Assembly (NCBI RefSeq): GCF_900116045.1
Contig: NZ_LT630450.1
Location: 2,690,501 to 2,754,500 of the forward strand
Reading direction: 5' to 3'
DNA from: Desulfovibrio piger
GTDB lineage: Bacteria > Desulfobacterota > Desulfovibrionia > Desulfovibrionales > Desulfovibrionaceae
Length of the DNA: 64,000 nucleotides
The position numbers and the translations under genes were made by a program. Positions 1-8,177 of this stretch are shown here, piece after piece (position 1 is the first letter of the stretch; each line of letters opens with the position of its first letter). The notes under the pieces were generated by a model, which worked only from the letters and a program-made list of their open reading frames with translations, did no database searches and was not told the origin of the DNA.

Positions 1-1
1 G

Positions 2-334
2 CGTCCCGGCGGCGTCATCTTCTCCAGCCGTGATCCCATGCCGCCCCTGAGCGTGTCGCTGGGCATGGCCGAATATCCTTCCATGGAAGAGATCGAACAG
101 AAGTCCCGTACCGTGGCCAGCCAGTGCCATTTCCTGGCCTGCCGCGAGCTGGGCATCCAGGCCGGTGCCGCCCAGGCGGGCAATACCGTGCTGCTGGCCG
201 CTGTCTGTGCCTCGGGCCTGCTGCCCTTCGGCATCGACGCCCTCAAGACCGCCATCGAAAAATACCTGCCCGCCAAGTTGCAGGCCTCCAACCTCAAGGC
301 CCTGGAGCTCGGTCAGGCCGCCCTGCACATGTAA
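2..334 (+). CDS. iorB: Indolepyruvate ferredoxin oxidoreductase beta subunit, C-terminal part
   Basis: The reading frame enters from the left window edge and its last 110 codons are visible. The tail (NTVLLAAVCASGLLPFGIDA, then a helix ending in LKALELGQAAL) resembles the C-terminus of the gamma/beta subunit of 2-oxoacid:ferredoxin oxidoreductases, most like IorB. IorB works with IorA to oxidise aryl pyruvates to aryl-CoA with ferredoxin as acceptor in anaerobes. The CoA- and thiamine-binding parts lie outside the window or in IorA, so the exact substrate class is inferred. A strong hairpin terminator follows about 90 bp downstream. Confidence 0.7.
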   Translation, partial: RPGGVIFSSRDPMPPLSVSLGMAEYPSMEEIEQKSRTVASQCHFLACRELGIQAGAAQAGNTVLLAAVCASGLLPFGIDALKTAIEKYLPAKLQASNLKALELGQAALHM

Positions 335-365
335 CAGCAGCATGGCTGTGCTGTTTTGTTGAGGA

Positions 366-420
366 GCGGGGGAACCCCTCGCCTGGCGCGAGAGGTGTTC
401 CCCCGCCCCTCAAACTCCCC
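366..420. repeat. Gene-end palindromic repeat, copy A
   Basis: A long imperfect inverted repeat has arms at 366-375 (gcgggggaac) and 397-406, with a second pairing block inside. It is followed by a 15-nt tail at 406-420 (cccctcaaactcccc). The exact reverse complement of that tail occurs at 935-949 in copy B. The element lies just after the stop codon of the left-edge gene, like the other copies described in this window. Confidence 0.5.
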
Positions 421-421
421 A

Positions 422-462
422 CCCCCTCCCCAGCGCGCTTCAGCGGGGAGGGGGATTTTTTT
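422..462 (+). terminator. Rho-independent terminator after iorB
   Basis: A 10-bp perfect stem (422-431 with 445-454) encloses a 13-nt loop and is followed by seven T residues at 456-462. It should end transcription of the iorB gene on the plus strand. Confidence 0.8.
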
Positions 463-766
463 ATGGAGATAAGTATGGACGATACGTTGCAACGCTTTTT
501 GTCCAGTGCCGGAATAACGTGTTTTATCCGGGATTTTGAATGGTTTCTTGAGGCAGAACGATAGTAATGTGGCTGCGGCTCATTCCTTGCATAAGACCTA
601 TGGGTATACTGTGACAGCTTCCCAAACACGGGTTTCCAAAGCACGAAAGATCATTGCCAGCAAAATGGACCTGTACAGTTGTTTGGAATACATTTCTTGC
701 AAGGCAGGAAGAATTCCGTCAAATATTCGTGAAAAAGCACGGAGATCGTGGGAAGAGCGCCGGTAG
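463..766 (+). pseudogene. Possible frameshifted small ORF, unknown function
   Basis: Two short plus-strand frames overlap here. One runs from an ATG at 463 (or 475) to a stop at 564 and encodes about 33 residues ending in IRDFEWFLEAER. The other, in a different frame, covers roughly 536-766 and encodes SNVAAAHSLHKTYGYTVTAS and further basic residues. Joined by a single frameshift near 560 they would give a protein of about 100 residues. The stretch is visibly less G+C-rich than its neighbours. I recognise no family, and no good ribosome binding site decides a start. It may be a decayed acquired gene, or simply non-coding. Confidence 0.22.
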
Positions 767-830
767 GAACGGACGATAAGAGAGCCTTTCGGCCACGGCC
801 GAAAACAGAGTCTGCTCCTCCAAACGAAGA

Positions 831-874
831 AAGGCGCTGTCCGCATACACGGGCAGCGCCTTTGTCGTCTTTTG
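831..874 (+). terminator. Hairpin, possible terminator
   Basis: A 12-bp stem with one G-T pair (831-842 with 851-862) has an 8-nt loop and is followed on the plus strand by a T-rich stretch ending in TTTT at 871-874. It lies downstream of the possible broken ORF. Between it and that ORF there is also a perfect 8-bp palindrome at 787-804. The T-tract is interrupted, so its strength is uncertain. Confidence 0.4.
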
Positions 875-934
875 GGCAGCCTCCCTGCCTGTGCGTCACT
901 ACGATCTATCAATAAAACGCGCTGGGGGAAGGGA

Positions 935-991
935 GGGGAGTTTGAGGGGAGGGGACCCCCTTTCGCGTCAGGCGGGGGGCCCCTCCCCTCA
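935..991. repeat. Gene-end palindromic repeat, copy B
   Basis: A 12-bp perfect inverted repeat has arms at 943-954 (tgaggggagggg) and 980-991, with a 25-nt loop. It starts with the 15-nt motif ggggagtttgagggg (935-949) found inverted in copy A. It sits 12 bp after the stop of the minus-strand transporter permease. It could act as an mRNA-end hairpin but has no T-tract in that direction. Confidence 0.5.
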
Positions 992-1003
992 AGAAAAAGG
1001 AAA

Positions 1004-1675
1004 CTAGCGGTTGCCGAAGCCGGGGATGCTGTAGCGCTTTTCCAGCCAGCGCAGGCACCAGGTGGCCAGGGAGACCAGGATGAGGTAGTAGAGGCCCACG
1101 GCCAGGAAAACTTCGGTATTGCGGAAGGTGTCCGAGGCCAGCACCTTGGCTTCGCTCATGAGCTCGTTACAGGTCACGAGCATGGCGAGGGAGCTGTACT
1201 TGATGAGGTAGATGATCTCGTTGCCGCAGCCGGGCAGGGCACGGCGGGCGGCCTGGGGGATGACGATCCAGAACACCGTCTGGAAGGTGGTCATGCCCAG
1301 GGCCTGGGCGGCCTTGATCTGTCCCTGGCGGATGGAGAGCAGGGCGCCGCGGATGTATTCCGAATGGTAGGCGGCGCTGCACAGGATGAAGCTCAGCAGG
1401 GCGGCGCCGTAGGGCTCGAAATAGATGCCCATCTTGGGCAGGGCGTAATAGATCATCATCAGCTGCACGGCCAGCGGCACGCCGCGGATGATGGCGGTAT
1501 ACCAGTTGCCCAGCCGGCTGCACCAGGGACCGCCGAAAGCCCGCAGGCAGCCCAGCGCCACACCGCCCACGAAGCCCAGGATGCTGGCCGGGATGATGAG
1601 GGCGATGGACACCTTCAGGCCCTGGTTGAGGGCCGGGATGACCTCCTGGGTGAAGAAGGGGATGTCGATGACCAC
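1004..1675 (-). CDS. Polar amino-acid ABC transporter permease (second)
   Basis: This 223-residue inner-membrane protein has the His/Glu/Gln/Arg/opine-type permease organisation. It has several hydrophobic segments and the coupling loop for the ATPase (QIKAAQALGM with a following IPQAARRALPG, around residues 119-147). It would form a heterodimeric channel with the other permease gene of the operon. It is the last gene of a four-gene minus-strand operon and begins two bases after the ATPase stop. The solute cannot be told from sequence; the family usually moves polar or charged amino acids. Confidence 0.85.
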   Translation of the reverse strand: MVIDIPFFTQEVIPALNQGLKVSIALIIPASILGFVGGVALGCLRAFGGPWCSRLGNWYTAIIRGVPLAVQLMMIYYALPKMGIYFEPYGAALLSFILCSAAYHSEYIRGALLSIRQGQIKAAQALGMTTFQTVFWIVIPQAARRALPGCGNEIIYLIKYSSLAMLVTCNELMSEAKVLASDTFRNTEVFLAVGLYYLILVSLATWCLRWLEKRYSIPGFGNR

Positions 1676-1677
1676 GC

Positions 1678-2427
1678 CTAGGCCCCCATGTCCAGCAGGT
1701 GCGCGCAGAAGTCGCGGGTGCGGGTATTGCTGCCTTCGGCCAGCAGGGTCTCGGGCGCGCCCTGCTCGATGATGACGCCGCGTTCCATGAACAGGATCTC
1801 ATGGGCCAGGGCACGGGCGAAGTCCATCTGGTGGGTGGCCATGATCATGGTCATGCCGCCTCTGGAAAGGTCGCGGATGACGGAGAGCACTTCGCCCACC
1901 AGTTCCGGGTCCAGGGCGGAGGTAGGCTCGTCCAGCAGGATGACCTTGGGATCCATGGCCAGGGCACGGGCTATGGCCACGCGCTGTTTCTGGCCGCCGG
2001 AAAGCTGGGCGGGGTAGAGCAGGGAACGGCGGGCAAGGCCCACGCGGGCCAGCTCGTCCATGGCGCGTTCGCGGGCGGCCGCCGCGGACATGCCGCGCAC
2101 CTTGCGCAGGGCGATGGCCACGTTCTCTTCGGCGGTCAGGTGGTCGAACAGGTTGAAGTCCTGGAAGATCATGCCCACCTGGGCCCGGAAGGCGCAGAGC
2201 TTGGCTTTGTTGGCGAAATCCAGCTTTTCGCCTTCAAGGATGATCTCGCCCCTGTCCGGGGGGATGAGGCAGTTGATGCACTGCAAGAGCGTGCTCTTGC
2301 CCGCACCGGAAGGACCGATGAGGACCTTGAGCTCGCCGCGTTTCATGGTCAGGGAGCAATTGTCCAGGATGGACTTGCCGCCCAGGCTTTTGCTGATGCC
2401 TTTTACCTGCAAGACGATTTCGTTCAT
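1678..2427 (-). CDS. Polar amino-acid ABC transporter ATP-binding protein
   Basis: This 249-residue cytoplasmic ATPase has a Walker A motif GPSGAGKS at residues 38-45, the signature LSGGQ at 142-146, and Walker B VILLDEP with D166-E167, followed by the TSALD D-loop. It is of the GlnQ/HisP type and energises the two flanking permeases. Its ATG overlaps the end of the upstream permease by four bases, which suggests translational coupling. Confidence 0.92.
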   Translation of the reverse strand: MNEIVLQVKGISKSLGGKSILDNCSLTMKRGELKVLIGPSGAGKSTLLQCINCLIPPDRGEIILEGEKLDFANKAKLCAFRAQVGMIFQDFNLFDHLTAEENVAIALRKVRGMSAAAARERAMDELARVGLARRSLLYPAQLSGGQKQRVAIARALAMDPKVILLDEPTSALDPELVGEVLSVIRDLSRGGMTMIMATHQMDFARALAHEILFMERGVIIEQGAPETLLAEGSNTRTRDFCAHLLDMGA

Positions 2428-3251
2428 GCGTTCTTTACCCCATGCTGCGTGTTGTTGGCCATGCTGCCCACCGTGCCGGCGGAGTAGCCGGGGATCTGGA
2501 CCTTGTTTTCCAGACGGCGCAAGAGCTTGAGCACGATCAGCGTCAAAACGAAATAGATGACCCCGGCCAGGGCGAAAAATGCCAGATGTTCATGCGTGCG
2601 CTGGGCCACGGCATTGACGCGGGCCATGATCTCCATGGTGCCCAGCAGGTAACAGACGGCGGAGTCTTTGAGGAGGATGGAAAATTCGTTGGCCCAGCCC
2701 GGGATGGAAAGACGCAGGGCCTGCGGCAGGATGATGCAGGTGATGGCGGTCAGGTCGCGCATGCCCAGGGCGCGTGCGGCCTTGAGCTGCCCCTGGGGCA
2801 GGCTCTCGATGGCGCCCCGGAAGATCTGGGACTGGTAGGCCGTGCTGATGCAGCCCATGACGAGACAGGAGAGCAGGAAGGGCTGGATGATCCAGCCCAT
2901 GGAGAGGAAAAGCCCCTGGGAAAGAAAGAGCAGCACCAGGATGGGGACGCCGCGGAAAAACCAGACATACAGTCCCACCAGACGGCGTGCCAGGGCGTTG
3001 CCGTACACCTGCAGCACGGCCATGGGGACGCCCAGCACCAGCCCCATGCCCAGCGCCAGGGCCACCGAGCCCACGGTCACCAGCGTGCCGCCCATGATGA
3101 AGGGGAAGGCATCCACGATGGTGTCGCCTACGATGGGGCGCAGGACGACGGCCAGACAGAGCCAGGCCTGCATGAGGATATCCCGCAGGAAGTCCAGGAT
3201 CACGCTGAAGGGGAAGATATCGGACATGGGAAAAACGGGCTGTATGGACAT
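2424..3251 (-). CDS. Polar amino-acid ABC transporter permease (first)
   Basis: This 275-residue permease has a hydrophobic N-terminus and the family coupling loop (QLKAARALGM, then ILPQALRLSIPG). It is about 50 residues longer than its partner at 1004-1675 because of an extra N-terminal membrane segment. An internal ATG eight codons downstream (MSDIFPF) is an alternative start; neither has a strong ribosome binding site. It lies between the binding-protein and ATPase genes. Confidence 0.87.
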   Translation of the reverse strand: MSIQPVFPMSDIFPFSVILDFLRDILMQAWLCLAVVLRPIVGDTIVDAFPFIMGGTLVTVGSVALALGMGLVLGVPMAVLQVYGNALARRLVGLYVWFFRGVPILVLLFLSQGLFLSMGWIIQPFLLSCLVMGCISTAYQSQIFRGAIESLPQGQLKAARALGMRDLTAITCIILPQALRLSIPGWANEFSILLKDSAVCYLLGTMEIMARVNAVAQRTHEHLAFFALAGVIYFVLTLIVLKLLRRLENKVQIPGYSAGTVGSMANNTQHGVKNA

Positions 3252-3319
3252 GGCGAACCGCCGCGCAAGGGCGGCGGTTCACCGGAAAAAGCGGCACGGG
3301 CCGCTGTATCAGTCAGGGC

Positions 3320-4063
3320 TTACTTGCTCAGGTACTTGGCCTGCAGTTCCTTCCAGTAGGGATCGGCCTGCAGCTTGCGGAAGCCTTCGTCGATGAGGGC
3401 GCGCAGTTCCTTGTCGCCCTTGCGGATGGCCACGCCGAACTGGTCGGGCTCACCGTGCACGCCGGCCTTCTTCACGGCCTTGCCGCGGGCGATGGCGTCA
3501 CCGGCGGGCAGGGAGTCCATGAGGGCGGCGTCGATACGGCCGTTGACCAGGTCTTCCACGGCCAGCGGGCAGGATTCATAGAAGCGCAGTTCGAAGGGGT
3601 AGCCCTTTTCCTTCTGTTCCTGCTTGATGGCTTCAGCCTCGGAGGTGCCGCGCTGCACGCCCAGCTTGATGGGCTTGGACAGGATGTCGGCAGGGGTCAG
3701 CTTGGAGTCGGCAGGCACCAGGAACACGCGGGAGACTTCCCAGTAAGGATCGGAAAAGTCCACCATCTTGCGGCGTTTCTCGGTGATGCTCATGCCGGAG
3801 GCGATCATGTCGATCTGCTTGTTGGCAAGGGCCAGCACGATGCCGTCCCAGGCCACGGGCTTGTGGACGACCTTGAAGCCCATGGTCTTGGCGATCCAGT
3901 TCATGGCATCGATGTCGAAGCCGGCGGGCTGGCCGGTCTTTTCATCGACATAGGCAAAAGGCGGATAGTTGGAGTCGATACCGTTGACGTAGGTCTTCTG
4001 GGCAAAGGCCGGCACGGAGGCCAGCAGGCCGAACAGCAGGGCGCAAACAAAAAGTTTTTTCAT
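3320..4063 (-). CDS. Periplasmic amino-acid-binding protein of the ABC transporter
   Basis: This 247-residue extracytoplasmic solute-binding protein of family 3 starts with a signal peptide MKKLFVCALLFGLLASVPAFA (cut predicted after residue 21). The mature part shows the family core: YPPFAYVDEKTGQPAGFDID, then GMSITEKRR and the LGVQRGTSEAE strand. The ATG at 4063 is chosen because the signal peptide begins there and GGGAAG lies just upstream; a longer frame to 4138 lacks support. It captures substrate for the two permeases encoded downstream. It is first in the operon, as is common for the most abundant component. Confidence 0.9.
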   Translation of the reverse strand: MKKLFVCALLFGLLASVPAFAQKTYVNGIDSNYPPFAYVDEKTGQPAGFDIDAMNWIAKTMGFKVVHKPVAWDGIVLALANKQIDMIASGMSITEKRRKMVDFSDPYWEVSRVFLVPADSKLTPADILSKPIKLGVQRGTSEAEAIKQEQKEKGYPFELRFYESCPLAVEDLVNGRIDAALMDSLPAGDAIARGKAVKKAGVHGEPDQFGVAIRKGDKELRALIDEGFRKLQADPYWKELQAKYLSK

Positions 4064-4092
4064 GGTGCTTCCCTTGTAAAATGTGAGGGCCG

Positions 4093-4122
4093 GGTATAAC
4101 CTGATGCCGTATCGCGCGGCAA
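4093..4122 (-). promoter_or_regulatory. Sigma70-like promoter for the amino-acid transporter operon
   Basis: On the minus strand TTGCCG (4117-4122) and TATACC (4093-4098) are separated by 18 bp. They stand about 30 bp upstream of the binding-protein start. Confidence 0.45.
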
Positions 4123-4231
4123 CAAAATTTTTTAGCAAAAGCCGCGCACGGGCGCAAGAGAGAAGGCGTCACAAAGCCGCTCTCCCGCCCGCTCCCGCCT
4201 TTTTCTTCCTTACCTGGAGACACAACGCCAG

Positions 4232-5629
4232 ATGGAATCCTCCCGTCTTGCACAGCGCATGCTGCAGAGCCTGGGGGTGCCGCCCCGGGTCATCCTGCTG
4301 GTGTGCTGCGATTTTTTCACGCTTTGCGCGTGCACGTTCCTTGTCCTGTGCCTGCGTGCCCTGTGGGGCGGCCTGGATGTCACCAGTTACGGCTGGATGC
4401 TCTCCATGCTCCTGCTGGCCCCGGTCATGGGGCTGGCGCTGGGCCTTTACGGGGTCATCTCGCTGCCCGCCTATGTGGAGAGCCGCAAGCTCTGCGTGTT
4501 GAGCACCCTGACCTTCGGCCTCATCCTGGCCCTGCTGTTCGCGGGCAAGGCCAGCGTGGCCTATTCCCGCATCGTGCTCGTGGGGGCCTGGCTGCTGAGC
4601 ATCTTCCTGCTGCCGGTGGCGCGGCGCTTCTGCCGTCATTATTTCGGCAGGTTCCGCTGGTGGGGCACGCCGCTGGTGATCCTGGACCGCAGCAATACGG
4701 GCCGGGAACTGTGGCATTATCTCAAGCGCCATCCCTGGCTGGGGCTCTCGCCGGTGGACATCTTCACCCTGTCGCCCGACATCGAAGAGGCCGGGCGACA
4801 GCTGCGGGACGCGGAACGGCGCCATTCCGGGGCCATCGCCCTGATGCTGCAGCCATCCGATGCCGACGCGGCCCGCTATGTGCATGAGGCCACACGTTAT
4901 TTCATCAAGATCCTGGTGGTGCCCGCCCAGAGCAGCGGCGTGCGGCAGCACTGGTTCCACGCCTGCGACCTGGGCACCATGACGGGCTTCATGCTCATGC
5001 AGAACCTGCGCCGCCGCTGGCGGCAGCGCCTCAAGCGGGCCCTGGACCTGGTGCTGTGCCTGCCCGTGGTCCTGATCTGCGCCGTGCCCGGCCTGCTGCT
5101 GGGCCTGCTGATCCGTCTGGACAGCGCCGGGCCCGTGCTTTACCGGCAACGCCGCCTGGGCAAGGACGGCAAGTCCTTCGACGTGTTCAAGTTCCGCACC
5201 ATGCGCCAGGATGCGGACGAGGTGCTGGCCCGGTATCTGGAGGAGAATCCCGGCCTGCGCGAAGAGTGGGAAAAAGACCGCAAGCTGAAACATGACCCGC
5301 GCATCACGCGGGTGGGCCATTTCCTGCGCAAGAGCAGCCTGGACGAGCTGCCCCAGCTGCTCAACGTGGTCCGGGGCGAGATGAGCCTGGTGGGGCCGCG
5401 CCCCATCGTGGAGGACGAGATCGTCAAATACGGCGAGGTCTACGCGGACTACTGCCGGGTGCGCCCGGGCATCACGGGGCTGTGGCAGGTCTCGGGCCGG
5501 AACAATACGACCTATGAGGAGCGGGTCAGCCTGGACCGCTATTATGTGACCAACTGGTGCATCTGGATGGATCTGTGGATCCTGGCCCGGACCTTCCCGG
5601 TGGTGCTCACCGGTTACGGCGCATACTGA
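4232..5629 (+). CDS. Polyprenyl-phosphate sugar-1-phosphate transferase, WbaP type
   Basis: This 465-residue protein has about five membrane segments in its first 140 residues, a nucleotide-binding-like middle part and a C-terminal bacterial sugar transferase domain (about 270-465). The domain shows [10 protein letters not shown], the FKFRTM motif, [20 protein letters not shown] with SLVGPRP, and [12 protein letters not shown]. Such enzymes transfer a hexose-1-phosphate from UDP-sugar to undecaprenyl phosphate at the inner membrane. This starts O-antigen or exopolysaccharide synthesis. The sugar is not predictable here. A convergent glycosyltransferase gene follows beyond a shared terminator. 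Confidence 0.88.
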   Translation: MESSRLAQRMLQSLGVPPRVILLVCCDFFTLCACTFLVLCLRALWGGLDVTSYGWMLSMLLLAPVMGLALGLYGVISLPAYVESRKLCVLSTLTFGLILALLFAGKASVAYSRIVLVGAWLLSIFLLPVARRFCRHYFGRFRWWGTPLVILDRSNTGRELWHYLKRHPWLGLSPVDIFTLSPDIEEAGRQLRDAERRHSGAIALMLQPSDADAARYVHEATRYFIKILVVPAQSSGVRQHWFHACDLGTMTGFMLMQNLRRRWRQRLKRALDLVLCLPVVLICAVPGLLLGLLIRLDSAGPVLYRQRRLGKDGKSFDVFKFRTMRQDADEVLARYLEENPGLREEWEKDRKLKHDPRITRVGHFLRKSSLDELPQLLNVVRGEMSLVGPRPIVEDEIVKYGEVYADYCRVRPGITGLWQVSGRNNTTYEERVSLDRYYVTNWCIWMDLWILARTFPVVLTGYGAY

Positions 5630-5802
5630 CGGGCCTGCCGGACGCCGGGCACAGGCCCCGGAGGGGGGTGGCCCTGCGGGATGCCGGAAGCATCGCGCCC
5701 TGGAAGGGGCCCGGTCCACACGGCACCGCTGACCGGACACGGCTGTCCGCCGTTGCGTTGCCGGGAGACGGACAGGCATGGGGACGGGACACAGGACGAA
5801 AG

Positions 5803-5837
5803 AAAAGGACAGCCGTGCGGCTGTCCTTTTGTGTTTT
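5803..5837. terminator. Bidirectional terminator between sugar transferase and GT4 genes
   Basis: The stem at 5803-5815 (aaaaggacagccg) is exactly repaired by 5818-5830. The A/T flanks give a T-tract on either strand. It separates two convergent genes. Confidence 0.85.
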
Positions 5838-5854
5838 TGGGGCTGTCCCGCCGC

Positions 5855-6949
5855 TTACAGGCGGGCCAGGGCCGCGTCCACCTCATGGCGGAAGCCGGTC
5901 AGGAAATGCTCGGTGGAGAACTTCTCCGCATGGGCATGCAGGCGCCTAGGATCGAAATCTCCTTCGCGCTGTTCGAAGCGGCGCAGGGCATCGGCCAGGC
6001 TCTCCGGGGTCTGTTCGGCAAAGAGCAGACCGGTCTCGCCGTCCACCACGGTCTCGGTGGCGCCGCCGCGTCCGTAGGCGATGACCGGGACGCCGGCCGA
6101 CATGGCCTCCACCGGGATGATGCCGAAGTCTTCCTCACCGGGGAAGAGCAGGGCCCGGCTGCGTGCCATGAGCTCACGCACGGCGGCATCGTCCTGGCGG
6201 CCCACGAAACGCACGCAGGGACCTGCCTTGGCCCTGAGCTGCGGCATCATCTCGCCGTCACCGGCCACCACCAGCGGACGGCCGAGGCGGGTGCAGACCT
6301 CCACGGCCAGGTCCACGCGCTTGTACGAGGCCAGACGGCCGAAGCAGAGGTAGTGTTCCCCGCCCGGTTCGGCCCGGGGCGTGAAGGCGTTCGTGTCCAC
6401 CGGCGGATGGACAACGGCGGCCTCGCGGCGCCAGTATTTGCGGATGCGCCGGGCCACATGGCGGGAATTGGCCACGAAGTGGTCCACCCGCTGGGCGCTG
6501 AGGAAGTCCCACTGCCGCAGGGAAGGCAGCAGCAGGCGCATGGCCAGGCGGGAGAGCCGCCCCGTGCTCCGCATGTAGGCGGGCCAGTTGTCCCACAGAT
6601 AGCGCATGGGCGTGTGGCAGTAGCAGACGTGCAGGCAGTCGGGCCGGGTGATGACCCCCTTGGCGGGCCCGGACTCGCTGGAGATGACCAGATCGTAATC
6701 CGTCAGGTCCAGCTGCTCCAGGGCATGGGGCATGAGGGGCAGGTATTTTTTGTACAGCCTGCGGCTGGCGGGCAGGCTGTCGATGAAGGTGGTGCTGATC
6801 CTGTGCTGCCGGAACCGGGGCAGGAGTTTTTCCCTGTCCACCACATGGGTGAAGATGTCCGCCTGCGGATAGAGGCGGCACAGGGCCTCCAGCACTTTTT
6901 CACCGCCGGCCATGTTGACCAGCCAGTAATGCACCAGAGCGACCTTCAT
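5855..6949 (-). CDS. GT4-family glycosyltransferase
   Basis: This 364-residue cytoplasmic glycosyltransferase has a GT-B fold. The N-terminus MKVALVHYWLVNMAGGEKV carries the glycine-rich acceptor-side loop. The C-terminal half has FGRLASYKRVDLAVE and the donor-site FPGEEDFGIIPVEAMSAGVP (E-x7-E type motif), followed by YGRGGATETV. It resembles mannosyl or related transferases of surface polysaccharide clusters. Its ATG lies one base after the fabZ stop, so it is probably translated from the fabZ mRNA. The nearby sugar transferase suggests a role in the same glycan, an inference. Confidence 0.82.
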   Translation of the reverse strand: MKVALVHYWLVNMAGGEKVLEALCRLYPQADIFTHVVDREKLLPRFRQHRISTTFIDSLPASRRLYKKYLPLMPHALEQLDLTDYDLVISSESGPAKGVITRPDCLHVCYCHTPMRYLWDNWPAYMRSTGRLSRLAMRLLLPSLRQWDFLSAQRVDHFVANSRHVARRIRKYWRREAAVVHPPVDTNAFTPRAEPGGEHYLCFGRLASYKRVDLAVEVCTRLGRPLVVAGDGEMMPQLRAKAGPCVRFVGRQDDAAVRELMARSRALLFPGEEDFGIIPVEAMSAGVPVIAYGRGGATETVVDGETGLLFAEQTPESLADALRRFEQREGDFDPRRLHAHAEKFSTEHFLTGFRHEVDAALARL

Positions 6950-6950
6950 G

Positions 6951-7415
6951 CTAGGCCTTGGGGCGGTCGCCGATGGCGGCGGTGATCTGGGCCTCGGCGG
7001 CCAGCTTGCCGTCCACGTACGCGCGGGCGTCCATCTTGCAGAGCTTGAGCTTCATGCGGATATTGTCGCAGTGCAGTTCCAGACGGTCGCCGGGCAGCAC
7101 CTGACGGCGGAACTTGACGCCGTCCAGGCCGGTGAAGAAGAAGAGCTTGTCCGACAGGTCGCCTTCCATGCCGGAGACCGCCAGCAGGGCGCCGGCCTGG
7201 GCCAGGGCCTCAAGGATGAGCACGCCGGGCATGATGGGCGCGCCGGGAAAATGGCCCTGGAAGAAGGGTTCGTTGATGGTCACGTTCTTGTAGGCCCTGA
7301 TATGGGAGCCAGGCACGCATTCCAGCACGCGGTCCACCAGCAGGAAGGGATAGCGGTGGGGCAGGATGGAAAGGATGCGCTGGATGTCCATGGTGATAGG
7401 CGTTGCGTCCGACAT
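6951..7415 (-). CDS. fabZ: (3R)-hydroxyacyl-ACP dehydratase FabZ
   Basis: This 154-residue hot-dog-fold enzyme dehydrates beta-hydroxyacyl-ACP in type II fatty acid synthesis. The active-site histidine H55 is in [14 protein letters not shown], and the catalytic glutamate E69 is in [28 protein letters not shown] is the standard FabZ N-terminus. The ATG at 7415 is supported by AAGGAG nine bases upstream; a longer frame to 7484 has no such site. It is followed directly by a glycosyltransferase gene. In many Gram-negatives fabZ lies in a bamA-skp-lpx cluster; here skp and bamA are upstream but lpx genes are absent from the window. Confidence 0.95.
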   Translation of the reverse strand: MSDATPITMDIQRILSILPHRYPFLLVDRVLECVPGSHIRAYKNVTINEPFFQGHFPGAPIMPGVLILEALAQAGALLAVSGMEGDLSDKLFFFTGLDGVKFRRQVLPGDRLELHCDNIRMKLKLCKMDARAYVDGKLAAEAQITAAIGDRPKA

Positions 7416-7482
7416 GGAAAAACTCCTTTGATGGGTATGATGGCGCAGTTTAGCCCGATGCCCGGCGCAAGACAAGGCGGGC

Positions 7483-7511
7483 AAAAAAAAGCCCCCTGCG
7501 GACAGGGGGCT
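7483..7511 (-). terminator. Terminator after skp
   Basis: On the minus strand a 9-bp stem (7490-7498 with 7503-7511) is followed by eight T residues (complement of 7483-7490). It separates skp from fabZ, so fabZ needs readthrough or its own promoter. Confidence 0.85.
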
Positions 7512-7534
7512 CGAGATCCGGCGGTACGGGGGGG

Positions 7535-8071
7535 CTACTTGCTGCCCTTGGCCTTTTCGTCCTTGTGCATCTTGTTGACTTCGGCCAGCACGTCCTGGGT
7601 CAGGTCCATGCTCTGGTCGGCGTAGAGGACGCCACCGGCGGTGATGTCCACCACGAAGTTGAAGCCCTTGCGCTGGGCCACGTTGTAGGTGGCATTGAAG
7701 ACCAGGGTGACCATATCCTGGCGCAGCTTGACTTCGTCCTGTTCCACCTTGCGCAGGAAGTTGCGGGTCTTCTGGTCCAGTTCCTGCTTCTTGCGGATGA
7801 AGGCCAGCTTCTTTTCATCAGAGGCCTTGGGGCCCTTCAGTTCTTCGGCGGCCTTCTTCAGGGCCTCGCCCTGCTTTTCCAGGGCGGCACGTTCCTTGCC
7901 GTACTTGCTTTCCATCTGCTTTTTGGCGGCCTGGGCAGGTTCGCTCTGGGTGGCGACGGCCTGCATGTCCACGACGCCGATCTTGGCGGCAGCAGGTTCA
8001 GCGGCATTGGCGGCAACGGCCCCCGCCATCATCAGGCAGACCGCAAGGGTCAGATACATCAGTTTGCGCAT
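7535..8071 (-). CDS. skp: OmpH/Skp-family periplasmic chaperone
   Basis: This 178-residue protein has a signal peptide (residues 1-23, ending VAANA) and then KIGVVDMQAV, the typical first strand of the Skp/OmpH family. A long charged coiled-coil region (about 50-125) would form the tentacle arms. It should hold unfolded outer-membrane proteins in the periplasm and deliver them to BamA, encoded 2 kb upstream on the same strand. AAGGGAG lies upstream of the ATG. The 106-bp gap to the amidase gene shows no obvious terminator. Confidence 0.85.
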   Translation of the reverse strand: MRKLMYLTLAVCLMMAGAVAANAAEPAAAKIGVVDMQAVATQSEPAQAAKKQMESKYGKERAALEKQGEALKKAAEELKGPKASDEKKLAFIRKKQELDQKTRNFLRKVEQDEVKLRQDMVTLVFNATYNVAQRKGFNFVVDITAGGVLYADQSMDLTQDVLAEVNKMHKDEKAKGSK

Positions 8072-8177
8072 GGAAAAAACTCCCTTTGATCGAATGCTCC
8101 GCGGATCGAGGATGCCGCCAGGCAGTGATTGTGTAGATTTTCTGGTAGCAAGAGGAGCGCCTCTTGTTTACCGCTCA

